A stretch of 39,231 nucleotides of DNA, taken from the NCBI GenBank assembly GCA_049515555.1, contig JBEKTY010000066.1, forward strand, positions 1 through 39,231, given 5' to 3'. This document shows, one piece after another, positions 1 to 8,429 of the stretch. Below the pieces are notes generated by a model. That model saw nothing but the letters and a program-made list of their open reading frames with translations. It did no database searches and was not told the origin of the DNA. Each line of letters begins with the position of its first letter. The stretch's first letter is position 1. Source of the stretch: JBEKTY01 sp049515555 (GTDB lineage Bacteria > Planctomycetota > Planctomycetia > Pirellulales > Thermoguttaceae). The position numbers were made by a program, and so were the translations under genes.

Positions 1-3000
1 CAGATTCTGCTCGGAATCGACGGCCAGCAGGATCCCGCCCACGGACGCCACGACGCTGTCGTCGACGACCGCCGCCTGGCAGGTCCAGGGCGGGGCCCCG
101 TCGCCACGCAGCTCGACGAGCGGCTTTCGCCGGAGCACGTCGCCTGAATCGCGATCCAGCTCGATCCACAGCAGTTGCCAGCTCAACTGTCCGGGCGGCG
201 CCTCGGCGGCCAGGGCAAACAATCGCTCCCCCAGCGGCAGCGGATCGGAGACGAGGTCGATCGGACCCTCGCACTCCCATCGCTTCTTGCCGCTGGCCAA
301 GTCCAGGCAGACCACAAGCGGGTGGCCGGACTTGGGCATCAGTCGGGCATAGACCCGGTCGCCGGCCACCGCCGGCCGCATAGGCAGCAGCGGCCAGACG
401 TGGGTTTGTGCCTGGTTCGACCCCAAGCCATAGGTCCAGAGTATTTTGCCGGCGGCCGGGTCGATGGCCGCCACCTGGAAACGATTGGCCACCAGCAGGA
501 CGTTGCCGGCGGGTACGAGGGCCAACTGCCGGGCCAGCCAGTCCAGGCCCTTGATCTGCCAGGGGACCTGTTGCGGCTCGGCCCCCGCGTCTGCATCGAG
601 TTTGAGGCAAGGCTTGGGCTCGAAGGCGCCGGGTGCGGCCAGGGGGCCCACGCCCGCCGGGGCGAGAGCCGTCGCGCCCGCGTTGCGATACCGCTCGCGC
701 ATCTCGCGGACCCATTGTTCGAACAATTGCGGCGCCACTTCGGTCTCGCCCAGGACCACGGGCGAGCGGATCGGCTGGCCCGCGTCCCGTCCCAACATGG
801 CCGAAGCCAGGCGGATCCGCGCCTCCAGCGCGGGCCGTTGCCCAGGCGACGCCGTGGGCAGCGCCTTGCGGTAGTGGAGCAGGGCCTGGCTGAACTCCCC
901 GCCGGACAAGAGTCGATCGCCCAGCCAGCGGTGGGCGGCGGCGGCGGCCGGCGTGCCATAATACTGCACCACGAAGGCCTCCATCGCCGCCTGATCGGCC
1001 CGCGCTATCGCCTCCCGCACGCGAAGTTCGTCGGCGGCCTTGAATCGGGCCGCCACCTCCCGCTGGAGCTGCGGGTGATGCTCGATGAGCAGTTTCACCG
1101 CCGTGTGGTAGGAGGTGAACAACTGGACGTCAGCGGCATCGGGCACGAGCCCGGCCCCCGGGGCCACCCCGTTGCCGGCGAGCACCTGCGCCGCGTCCGG
1201 ATACAACCGATCGCCGGCGGCCGCCTCCAAGTCGGACACCGCGGCGAAGGCGTCGCGGTTGACGGAGACCGTCAGGCCGTGTTGCCAGCCGTCTTCCACG
1301 GCGATGGACTTGTGGCCGTTGGGGCCGGCCCGCACCCCACCCAGCTCGCCCAACAGCCACTCCACCAGCCGCCGCAACGGCTCCTCCTCCTGCGGCCACG
1401 GCTGCCGCCAGCGGATCGTCTGGTGCCAGAACATCAGCCGGCTGCAGCACTGGTATAGCTCTCGCCATTGCTGCTGGCCGAGAAGGACCAGGAGCCAGTC
1501 GCGGGCCAGCGGCGGGCTGACCAGGTCGAAGCGCCGCTCCGGGTTCGGAAGCGAGGCCGCCGCGAACGATTTCCGCAACAGGTCGAAGCCGGCCGAATTG
1601 ACCTCCAGCAACACCGATCGCCCCAGCCGCTGCCAAGTCTCGAGATAGCGGCGATGTTCCTCGGGATTGGAGCCGTCCAGCAGCAGCGCGGCATCCTGTA
1701 GGAGGTGGATGCGGGCCTGGAAGGACGCGGCGCGATCCGGCCCGTCGTCCAGCAGTTGCTCCAGGGCCGCGACGACCACTTCGTGGTTGGTGGTGGCATC
1801 GCCGACCAGGGCGTCCAGCGAGCAGGCGCAGCGCCAGGCGGCCTCGTCGGCGCCGGCGGGCAGGTTCTGGCCGACCCATTTCCGCCAGGTCGCAACGTCG
1901 GACCAGGGCGATTTGGCGGTCTGTTTGGCGCGGCGGCTGGCGGCCTGCCTGAGCAGGGCGGGGGGCGCCAAGTCGGTCAGCCCGTCGAGCTGCCGCACCG
2001 AGATCGAGCGGAGCCGGATGTGCCGTGTGGGGAGGGAAGGTTCGCTCTGGGAGGGCTGGAGGAAAATGCCCGCCTGCCGCCAGCCGCCCGGAAACCACAC
2101 CGGGCCGAAGGTCCGACCCCAATGCACCCCGTCGCCGCTGATCCAGCACGCGAGGGAATTAGAACAGGCCACCAGCCGCAGCCATTGCCGCGGAGCGGCA
2201 TAGAGGGTGAGGTACCAGTCGGCGTTGAGGTTCGAGCGATTGGAGGCCTGGCCGGGCATGCCGTACTCGAAGGCGGTCCAGCCGGTCCGCGAGTCGGTCA
2301 TGAACTCGATTCCGCTCAGCGGCTGGCCCTTCTCGTCGGCCAGGAAGACGCCGCTGCCCGGGGTGGGATTGTCCAACTCGAACACGACCTCGCAGGGGCC
2401 CGCGGGGGGCGGCGACACCAGGGCCCAGGCCGGCTGGTCGCTCTTGCCCGCCGTCAGCTCGACCCCGCCATCGGACAAGCGCTGCAAGCGGGCGCCGGCC
2501 GGCAGGGTCTCCTTCCACCGCAAGGCGGCGGGCGACCCTTGGCCCAACACGATGCGGTGCGCCCCGACGGGATCGTCCGGGACCGGGCCGCTCCGGCATA
2601 CCGCCAAGTCGCCGAGCATCACCCCCTGCGCCGACTCGATGTAAACTGCCGCCGGCTGACCCTCCAGCGGCGCCGTAAGCAGCCGCACGTCGCCCCGGGT
2701 CAACACGATCGCGCCTTCCTGCCAGCGGGCCTCGAGCGTAAACTCCTGGAGGATGTTGACACGAAAGTCGTCGGTGGCGACGAGCGACGTGCAAGGCCCG
2801 CCGTGGGGTGAAGCGGGCCTCTGGCCGGGCGCCCACGGCTGGCGATACGCGAGCCACTGGCTCCCCGTGCGGCCCGGATTGTGCGACAGCGTGAGGCATT
2901 CCCGGCCGGTCCAGAAATGAACTTGCAACGTGGGGCCGGCGAACGACCAGCGGAGCACGGCGTCGGGGGCCCAGGAGCGGAGCTTGGCCAATCCGCTGAA

Positions 3001-3315
3001 GCGCACGAAGCGCATGGCCGACTCGCGCGGCTGCGGCTGGATCTCCAGGCGTTGGCCGGCCACCGGCTCGAGCAGCTTCCGGGCCTCGGTCTCGCCCAGG
3101 CCGCCCAGACCGCTGCGGTCCTGGAAACACACCTCCTCGAAAGGACGCGGCTCGCCCGACAGGTCCCAAGGCTCGACCTGGGCAGGCAGCACGCGCAGCC
3201 TTCTGGGGCGGCGGGGTGCGCCGCAGGCATCCTCGCCGCCCGGCAACCACCCCAGGACAATCCCGGCAACCAACCACAGCGGGAGCAGCGATGCCGGGCG
3301 CTTTCGGATAATCAT
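1..3315 (-). CDS. Large secreted PQQ-type beta-propeller protein (3' end beyond window)
   Basis: Reading the minus strand from the ATG at 3313-3315 gives 1105 codons with no stop to the window edge, so the C-terminus is missing. Residues 1 to about 33 form a signal peptide: a basic start (MIIRKR), a hydrophobic core, then DACGA. Around residues 300-420 there is a Trp/Gly-rich beta region that could be a lectin-like jelly roll. Around 790-820 lies a TPR-like helical stretch (HRWLGDRLLSGGEFSQAL). From about 925 onward come propeller blades with the PQQ-repeat pattern AIDPAAGKILW and CLDLASGKKRW. It follows the DUF58 gene by six bases plus a duplicated segment and is probably the last gene of the MoxR block. 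It probably acts outside the cytoplasmic membrane; its substrate is unknown. The ATG at 3372 is in frame but is followed by a TAG, so 3315 is the usable start. Confidence 0.75.
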   Translation of the reverse strand, partial: MIIRKRPASLLPLWLVAGIVLGWLPGGEDACGAPRRPRRLRVLPAQVEPWDLSGEPRPFEEVCFQDRSGLGGLGETEARKLLEPVAGQRLEIQPQPRESAMRFVRFSGLAKLRSWAPDAVLRWSFAGPTLQVHFWTGRECLTLSHNPGRTGSQWLAYRQPWAPGQRPASPHGGPCTSLVATDDFRVNILQEFTLEARWQEGAIVLTRGDVRLLTAPLEGQPAAVYIESAQGVMLGDLAVCRSGPVPDDPVGAHRIVLGQGSPAALRWKETLPAGARLQRLSDGGVELTAGKSDQPAWALVSPPPAGPCEVVFELDNPTPGSGVFLADEKGQPLSGIEFMTDSRTGWTAFEYGMPGQASNRSNLNADWYLTLYAAPRQWLRLVACSNSLACWISGDGVHWGRTFGPVWFPGGWRQAGIFLQPSQSEPSLPTRHIRLRSISVRQLDGLTDLAPPALLRQAASRRAKQTAKSPWSDVATWRKWVGQNLPAGADEAAWRCACSLDALVGDATTNHEVVVAALEQLLDDGPDRAASFQARIHLLQDAALLLDGSNPEEHRRYLETWQRLGRSVLLEVNSAGFDLLRKSFAAASLPNPERRFDLVSPPLARDWLLVLLGQQQWRELYQCCSRLMFWHQTIRWRQPWPQEEEPLRRLVEWLLGELGGVRAGPNGHKSIAVEDGWQHGLTVSVNRDAFAAVSDLEAAAGDRLYPDAAQVLAGNGVAPGAGLVPDAADVQLFTSYHTAVKLLIEHHPQLQREVAARFKAADELRVREAIARADQAAMEAFVVQYYGTPAAAAAHRWLGDRLLSGGEFSQALLHYRKALPTASPGQRPALEARIRLASAMLGRDAGQPIRSPVVLGETEVAPQLFEQWVREMRERYRNAGATALAPAGVGPLAAPGAFEPKPCLKLDADAGAEPQQVPWQIKGLDWLARQLALVPAGNVLLVANRFQVAAIDPAAGKILWTYGLGSNQAQTHVWPLLPMRPAVAGDRVYARLMPKSGHPLVVCLDLASGKKRWECEGPIDLVSDPLPLGERLFALAAEAPPGQLSWQLLWIELDRDSGDVLRRKPLVELRGDGAPPWTCQAAVVDDSVVASVGGILLAVDSEQNL

Positions 3316-3414
3316 GGCCCGCTACCGGCCGCGGTTCAGACGGCTGCGATGGTTCATGCGTCGGATAATCATGGCCCGCTACCGGCCGCGGTTCAGACGG
3401 CTGCGATGGTTCAT
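3304..3414. repeat. 57-bp-period tandem duplication at a gene junction
   Basis: A 54-bp segment (3304-3357) recurs without a mismatch at 3361-3414, separated by three bases. Read on the minus strand, each copy contains the last codons of the DUF58 gene, its TAG stop, the spacer CGGGCC and the start ATGATTATCCGA of the next gene. The period is 19 codons, so frame is kept. The duplication creates a 16-codon mini-ORF (3322-3372) between the two genes, made of the propeller start fused to the DUF58 tail. Confidence 0.9.
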
Positions 3415-4287
3415 ATAATCGACCAGGACTTCACCCAGGTCGCGGCGGGTATCGACCAGCACGCGCTCGATGCGGTTCCGCTGGCAGATATCTTCCAGCC
3501 GCCGGTTGTGGCCCTCCATCGCCCGCATGTACGCGCGGCGAATCCGTTCGGGATGGGTCAACAGCTCCTCGGGAATCTCCAGCCCGACGAACTTCGTCAT
3601 CTGGTCGAAGTCGAAGTGCAGCTCGTCGTGGTGCATGACCTGGAACAGCACGGTCTCGTGGCGGCGGTAGCGCAACTGCTGCAAGGCGGATTCCAGCGGC
3701 GGCAGCTCGGTGAAGAAATCACTGAAGATCATCACGATCTCGCGGCGCTTGGTCCGCCCCACCAATTCGATCAGGCAATGGGCCATGTGCGTCTTGTGGA
3801 CCGGCTCGGTGCCCTCCAGCAGCTCGGCCATGCGGATGATCTGGGCCATCGAGTTGCTGGGCGGCACCACGCCGCGAATCTCCTCGTCGAACGTGGCCAG
3901 CGAGACCTTGTCGCTCTGGTGCACCACGGCGTATCCCAGCGCGGCGATCATCTGGGCGGCATAGCCCAGCTTCTGCTCCTGGCCCTCGCCGTAACGCATC
4001 GAGGCGCTGCTGTCGAGCATGAAGTGGCAGACCAGGTTGGTCTCCATCTCGTACTGCTTGACGAAGTAGCGGTCGCGGGTGTAATAGATCCGCCAGTCGA
4101 TGTGCTTGGGGTCGTCGCCCCAGGCATACTCGCGGTGGCCGGCGAACTCGACCGCGAACCCGGAGAGCGGCGACTTGTGGCTGCCCGCCAGGTTGCCGAG
4201 CACCAGGCCCCGCGGATCCAGGCGGCGCCCGGCGATGCGGGTCAGCACATCGGGGTTCAGGTAGCGGGAAAGGATGGTTCGAGCCAT
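3379..4287 (-). CDS. DUF58 family protein (VWA-like)
   Basis: This 302-residue protein has the DUF58 hallmark EFAGHREYAWGDDPKHIDW at residues 47-65, followed by a von Willebrand A-like fold. The metal-site motif is DSSAS at 92-96, and a second conserved strand reads IVMIFSDFF. No membrane segment is evident, so this is the short soluble form. DUF58 proteins normally sit beside a MoxR ATPase, as here, and the pair is thought to act in assembly or activation of envelope or metal-dependent partners; the exact client is unknown. It lies 184 bases after moxR in the same direction. Its last 11 codons and stop are duplicated downstream (3304-3357). The start ATG at 4287 gives the usual DUF58 N-terminus. 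Confidence 0.92.
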   Translation of the reverse strand: MARTILSRYLNPDVLTRIAGRRLDPRGLVLGNLAGSHKSPLSGFAVEFAGHREYAWGDDPKHIDWRIYYTRDRYFVKQYEMETNLVCHFMLDSSASMRYGEGQEQKLGYAAQMIAALGYAVVHQSDKVSLATFDEEIRGVVPPSNSMAQIIRMAELLEGTEPVHKTHMAHCLIELVGRTKRREIVMIFSDFFTELPPLESALQQLRYRRHETVLFQVMHHDELHFDFDQMTKFVGLEIPEELLTHPERIRRAYMRAMEGHNRRLEDICQRNRIERVLVDTRRDLGEVLVDYMNHRSRLNRGR

Positions 4288-4341
4288 GGCAGCGCGTCGT
4301 TTCGTTCGGGACTGACTAATTCAAGTTCACAATTCGCGGTC

Positions 4342-4375
4342 CTCTCTCCCTTTGGGAGAGGGATAGGGTGAGGGC
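4342..4375. repeat. Palindromic REP-like element, CCTCTCCC/GGGAGAGG family
   Basis: The inverted arms ctctccc and gggagag flank ttt, followed by the family tail atagggtgaggg. The same family, in either orientation, recurs at 33001, 38851, 38899 and 39119. Here it lies in the moxR-DUF58 spacer and could form a hairpin in the operon transcript. Confidence 0.75.
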
Positions 4376-4421
4376 GTTTGACACGGGCATCAGGGTTCCT
4401 CGATGGATTGTTTCTCTGTGT

Positions 4422-4462
4422 CCCCTCAGCCCCTGCCCATCTCCCGGAGGAAGAGGGGAGCG
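4422..4462. repeat. Degenerate REP-like element after moxR
   Basis: The sequence ctcagcccctgcccatctcc followed by cggaggaagagggg is a diverged copy of the CCTCTCCC/GGGAGAGG family. It lies about ten bases downstream of the moxR stop. No T-run follows it, so it is not a canonical terminator. Confidence 0.55.
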
Positions 4463-4471
4463 ACGCGGTTC

Positions 4472-5509
4472 TCAGGCGGCGGGCCGCTCATAGGTCCGCT
4501 CGGCGGGCACGGCCTCCAGGAGCATGTCGATCAAGTTGTCGCTCGACAGGTTGTTGGCCTGGGCGGCATAGTTGCCGGCGATGCGGTGCCGCAGGGCCGG
4601 CTTGACCAGCCACTGCACGTCGCCGATCGTGGCGTGGTTCCGGCCGTGGAGGATCGCCCGGGCCTTGGCGCAAGTGACGAGGGTCAGCACGCCGCGGGGC
4701 CCGGCCCCCCACGAGACCCACTTATCGATGAATTGCTGGGCCTCGGGCGTGCCCGGCCGGCTGGCACGAACCAGCGCCCAGGCATAGCCCAACACCTGGT
4801 CGCTCACCGGCACGCGGAGCACCAACTGCTGCAGCCGGATGATATCCTCGCCGGAGAGGACGGGCGAGATCTTTCCCAGCCCGCCGACAGTCACCCGGCG
4901 GGCGATCTCCCATTCCTCGGCCGGGCTCGGATAGTTGACCTTGATGTACAGCAGGAAGCGGTCCAATTGGGCCTCCGGCAGCGGGTAGGTGCCTTCCTGC
5001 TCCAAGGGGTTCTGCGTGGCCAGGACGAAGAACGGGTCGGGCAGCCGATGGTTCTCCCCGCCGGAGCTGATCTGCCGCTCCTGCATGGACTCCAGCATGG
5101 CGGCCTGCGTCTTGGGCGGAGTGCGGTTCACTTCGTCGGCCAGGATCATGTTGGCGAACAGCGGACCCGGCAAAAACTGGTACTTCCGCTGCCGCGTCTC
5201 CGGGTCCTCCTGGATCACCTGCGTGCCGGTCACGTCGCTGGGCATCAGGTCGGGCGTGAACTGGATCCGCTTGAAACTCAAGTGGGTGGCCTCAGCCAGC
5301 GAGCTGACCAACAGCGTCTTGGCCAACCCCGGCACGCCTTCCAGCAGGGCATGGCCCCTGGCAAAAATGGCAATCAGGACCTGCTCGATCACGTCGCTCT
5401 GACCGACGATCACCTCGGCCAGCTCTTTGCGCATCTGATCGTACGCCGTCTTGCACCGCTGGACGGCGTTCAGGTCGTCCGCCGAAACAATCTGCTTCTC
5501 AGTGGTCAT
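4472..5509 (-). CDS. moxR: MoxR family AAA+ ATPase
   Basis: This 345-residue protein is the full length of a MoxR ATPase. Visible motifs are Walker A GVPGLAKT (58-65), Walker B MILADEVN (121-128), the MoxR signature TPPKTQAAMLESMQERQ just after it, and sensor 1 LATQNPLEQEGTYPLPEAQ (163 on), followed by DRF with an arginine-finger candidate. A C-terminal lid with GPRGVLTLVTCAKARA follows. MoxR proteins are cytoplasmic chaperone-like ATPases that work with VWA/DUF58 partners, and both partner types are encoded in this block. The start ATG at 5509 fits the family. The next gene on the strand (DUF58) starts 184 bases downstream. Confidence 0.96.
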   Translation of the reverse strand: MTTEKQIVSADDLNAVQRCKTAYDQMRKELAEVIVGQSDVIEQVLIAIFARGHALLEGVPGLAKTLLVSSLAEATHLSFKRIQFTPDLMPSDVTGTQVIQEDPETRQRKYQFLPGPLFANMILADEVNRTPPKTQAAMLESMQERQISSGGENHRLPDPFFVLATQNPLEQEGTYPLPEAQLDRFLLYIKVNYPSPAEEWEIARRVTVGGLGKISPVLSGEDIIRLQQLVLRVPVSDQVLGYAWALVRASRPGTPEAQQFIDKWVSWGAGPRGVLTLVTCAKARAILHGRNHATIGDVQWLVKPALRHRIAGNYAAQANNLSSDNLIDMLLEAVPAERTYERPAA

Positions 5510-5584
5510 GCGTGGCTCTCGTAGTGGGGTTCGGGATTGGGAATTCGGGACTTGGAACGTGTTTGGTTATTGCGCCGCGAAGGC

Positions 5585-8416
5585 TCAATCGAGGTTCTCA
5601 AAATAGCGTCGGAGCCGCTCGTCATAGCCGCGCGGCGGCTGCCGCTGGGCGTTGTTGCGGATGGCGCTGCGCAGCTCGGGGGGCAGGCGGGCGAACCAGG
5701 GCTCCTCGAGGAATTTCTTACCGCCGGCCTCCGCGTCATCCTTGGAATTCTCGCCCGGTTGGCTGGCTTGGGTTACGGGCTGGGCCGGCGTCAGCGGCTG
5801 CGGCGGCCGCGGCACATTCTGCTTCGGTCCGCCGCCCGGCTGCGAAGCTATGCCGTTGACCGTCGGGCCGGTGTGTCCGGGATGCGGCGGGCCCTGCTCC
5901 GGATGCTCACCCTGCTCTGGATGCTCGCCCTGGCCCTGCTCCGGATGCTCCCCTTGACCCATCTCCTGGCCCTGCTCCGGATGCTGGCCTGCCTCCTGGC
6001 CTTGCTCCGGGTGCTCGCCCTGGCCCGCCTCGTGCTGCTCGGCCTGGGCCTCGGCGTGGGCCAGCTCGTTGGCAATTTGCTGCTCGCGGGCGGCCAGGTC
6101 GGCGGCCGCCTGGGCCAGCGATTGCCGGACCGCGTCTTGCGCCGGCTGGGCCTCGGCCGGTGAAGGCGGGTGGTTGCCCTGCTCGGCGTGCTGCTCCGCG
6201 TTGCGCAACTCGGCCGTCGCCGAGGGGTCCAGCGGCACGGCCTGCGCGGCAAGCTGGCCGGCCTCCTGATGTTCCTGGGCCATCTGCTCGGCCTCATGGG
6301 ACGCCAACTTGTCCATCGCGTCCTTAAGCTGCTTATCGGCCTTCTCTAAGTCGGCAGCCGTCTTCTGCTGATCGGTCTTGGCGGCCGGCTCGTTGTGGTG
6401 GGCTTCATCCTGCCGCGCCTGATCCGAAGCCTGCGCGGCCTCGTGCAGCGTGCTGGCGGCCTCCGGCGCCGCCGGTTGAGCCAACTGCTCGGCCTCTTTC
6501 GCCAGTTTACTGACCTCGGCCTGGTGGGCCTGCTCGTCCTTTGCCGCCTGCTCGGCCTTGGCCGCCTGCTCGGGGTTGGCCGCTTGCTCGGGCTTGGCGC
6601 CTTGCTCGGCATTGGCCTGTTCGGGCTTGGCGCCTTGTTCGGCGTTGGCCTGTTCGGGCTTGGCGCCTTGCTCGGCGTTGGCCTGTTCGGGCTTGGCGCC
6701 TTGCTCGGCGTTGGCTGCCTGTTCCGCGGCCTGCTGGGCTTGGGCCTCTTCTTTCTGCGCCTCGGCCACTTTTTCGCGGGCCTGCGCTAGCTGCTGCAAT
6801 CGCTCGGCAGTGGGATCCATGGCCTGGGTCAGGGCCTTCTCGACGTTATGCCGGCCCTCTTGAACCTGCTGGATCTGCTGGTGGGCGACCTGGGCCAGTT
6901 GTTGGAGGCTGTTGGCGGCGGCCTGGGCCCGCAGGGCATCGGCCAGGGCCACGGCCACCTCGGAGCGGGCCAACTCGATGGCCCGCTCGGTCTTCTCGGC
7001 CGCCTGATTCCGATCGGCGGCCTGCTGCTGCATTTCGGCGGCCGCGTGCTCGGCGTCTTTCTGGGCCTCCTCGACCCGGGCGGTCACCGCCTTGGGAAGC
7101 TCGCGATTCTGCGGCACCTGGGCCAGGTCCTGGGCCACCTTCTGTTCCTGGGGCGCCGCTTCGGCGGGCTTGGTCTCGCCGGTCTTCGAGGCTTCGGCCT
7201 GCTCCTTCTGGGCCTTTTCGAGGTCCTTGGCGGCGGCCGTCAGGTCCTGGATCTGTTTGGCCAACTGGTCGGGCGATTTGGCGGCTTCCTGCGACTGGTT
7301 CTGCTCGGCCTTTTCGGCCGCCTGTTGCAGGTCCTTCAGCACGTTCTCTTGCTGGGCCAGCGCCTCGGGCTTTTTCTGCTCGAACAACTGCGCGGCGGCC
7401 TCCTGGGCGGCTTTCTCAGCCTGCTCCAGGGGGGCCTTCACCTCGGGCTGGGCCGCCTCGGCCATGGCCGCAATCTCCTTGCGAAGCTCGCTCTGCTCGT
7501 TGGCGAGCTTCTCGGCCTCGGCGGGTTTCTCCTTCTGGCTCTCCTCGGTCTGCTGCTTGAGCTCCTGCTGCTTCTCGATCACCTCTTTGATTTGCTGGGC
7601 CACCGCGTCGTTGTCGCGATTGGCGATCTGCTGCGCCTCGCGCATCAGGATCAGCAGCTCCTTCAGGGCGCGGATCACCGCCTTCTGGCTGACGGTCGCG
7701 TCGTCGAGCTCGGCGGCCTGGAGATGCGATTCGGCCGATTTCAACTCGTCGTCGACCTTGTACTTCTCCAGCTTTTGCAGGCCTATGACGGCCTCGTCGC
7801 CGAAGGGGCCCGTCCAATGGCTGACCTCGGTCAGCGCCGTCTTGAACTCGCCGTAGGTGGCCCGCACGTCGCGCTGGTCTTCGATGGCCGTGAGATTCAT
7901 CGCGGCGCGGCGGGAGGTGGGCTGCTCGGGCAGGCCCTCGGTGGCCCGCAGGACCTTGGTCTGCAACACGATCAACTGCTGCACTTGGGCGGCCATCTCG
8001 GCGATCTTCAGCCGTCGCAACAGCGACTGCCGCTCGACCAGCAGCCGGATGACGATCTCGCGGCCTTTCAGGCGGGCCTGTTGGAAGGCCTGCTTCTGCT
8101 CGTCCTCGGTGCCCTTTGTAGTCTTGGTCAGCAGGGCCAGGACGGCGGGCATCTCGGCCTTGATCATCTCGTCCAGGTGCGTCTGCATGTTGCGGATCTC
8201 ACCGTACCACGGGTGGGACGTGAGGCCGTTTTCCTTCAGTTGTTGCAGTTGCAGGTCCAGCACGGAGCCCACCAATTCGCGGGCCATGGCCTGCACCTGG
8301 CGTTGGACCTGCTCTTGTTTGCGGGCCTGCTCCGCGGGCAGGGTTTGGGCGTTCAGCGCCGCGGCGCCCCCTGCCAGGAGCAGCCCGGCCGCCAACCACG
8401 CACGGAACGTGCTCAT
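5585..8416 (-). CDS. Secreted Gln/Glu/Ala-rich coiled-coil protein of the MoxR block
   Basis: The ATG at 8416 is preceded at seven bases by AAAGGAG and gives 943 residues. Residues 1 to about 24 are a signal peptide (FRAWLAAGLLLAGGAAALNA). The next roughly 700 residues are almost entirely helical heptad sequence rich in Q, E, A and K, so a long coiled coil is expected. Two low-complexity blocks follow: an 11-residue repeat (AEQGAKPEQAN, about four copies) and a His-Pro-Glu-Gln-Gly repeat. The last 45 residues are different and folded-looking (EPWFARLPPELRSAIR, then PPRGYDERLRRYFENLD), a C-terminal signature I recall from planctomycete proteins in this gene position. It lies eleven bases after the DUF4175-like gene and 75 before moxR. 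Its function is unknown; a periplasmic scaffold partner of the membrane proteins encoded upstream is an inference. Confidence 0.85.
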   Translation of the reverse strand: MSTFRAWLAAGLLLAGGAAALNAQTLPAEQARKQEQVQRQVQAMARELVGSVLDLQLQQLKENGLTSHPWYGEIRNMQTHLDEMIKAEMPAVLALLTKTTKGTEDEQKQAFQQARLKGREIVIRLLVERQSLLRRLKIAEMAAQVQQLIVLQTKVLRATEGLPEQPTSRRAAMNLTAIEDQRDVRATYGEFKTALTEVSHWTGPFGDEAVIGLQKLEKYKVDDELKSAESHLQAAELDDATVSQKAVIRALKELLILMREAQQIANRDNDAVAQQIKEVIEKQQELKQQTEESQKEKPAEAEKLANEQSELRKEIAAMAEAAQPEVKAPLEQAEKAAQEAAAQLFEQKKPEALAQQENVLKDLQQAAEKAEQNQSQEAAKSPDQLAKQIQDLTAAAKDLEKAQKEQAEASKTGETKPAEAAPQEQKVAQDLAQVPQNRELPKAVTARVEEAQKDAEHAAAEMQQQAADRNQAAEKTERAIELARSEVAVALADALRAQAAANSLQQLAQVAHQQIQQVQEGRHNVEKALTQAMDPTAERLQQLAQAREKVAEAQKEEAQAQQAAEQAANAEQGAKPEQANAEQGAKPEQANAEQGAKPEQANAEQGAKPEQAANPEQAAKAEQAAKDEQAHQAEVSKLAKEAEQLAQPAAPEAASTLHEAAQASDQARQDEAHHNEPAAKTDQQKTAADLEKADKQLKDAMDKLASHEAEQMAQEHQEAGQLAAQAVPLDPSATAELRNAEQHAEQGNHPPSPAEAQPAQDAVRQSLAQAAADLAAREQQIANELAHAEAQAEQHEAGQGEHPEQGQEAGQHPEQGQEMGQGEHPEQGQGEHPEQGEHPEQGPPHPGHTGPTVNGIASQPGGGPKQNVPRPPQPLTPAQPVTQASQPGENSKDDAEAGGKKFLEEPWFARLPPELRSAIRNNAQRQPPRGYDERLRRYFENLD
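5887..6030 (-). repeat. Coding repeat, His-Pro-Glu-Gln-Gly units
   Basis: On the minus strand this segment codes for repeated EHPEQGQ-like units with irregular spacing. It lies within the 943-residue coiled-coil gene, near its C-terminus. It is a candidate for copy-number variation between strains. Confidence 0.8.
6582..6714 (-). repeat. 33-bp coding tandem repeat (11-residue units)
   Basis: About four tandem copies of a 33-bp unit, read on the plus strand as ggcgttggcctgttcgggct followed by tggcgccttgctc, encode AEQGAKPEQAN on the minus strand. Copies are nearly identical, with a few third-position changes, which suggests recent expansion inside the coiled-coil gene. Confidence 0.88.
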
Positions 8417-8429
8417 CACAAGTCTCCTT

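Noticed and set aside
175..1458. Plus-strand frame at the left edge
   Set aside because: The minus strand is open from 3315 to the edge with a signal peptide and PQQ repeats; this frame is its shadow.
6582..6714. CRISPR-like regular repeats
   Set aside because: Units are directly tandem with no spacers and encode an in-frame 11-residue repeat.
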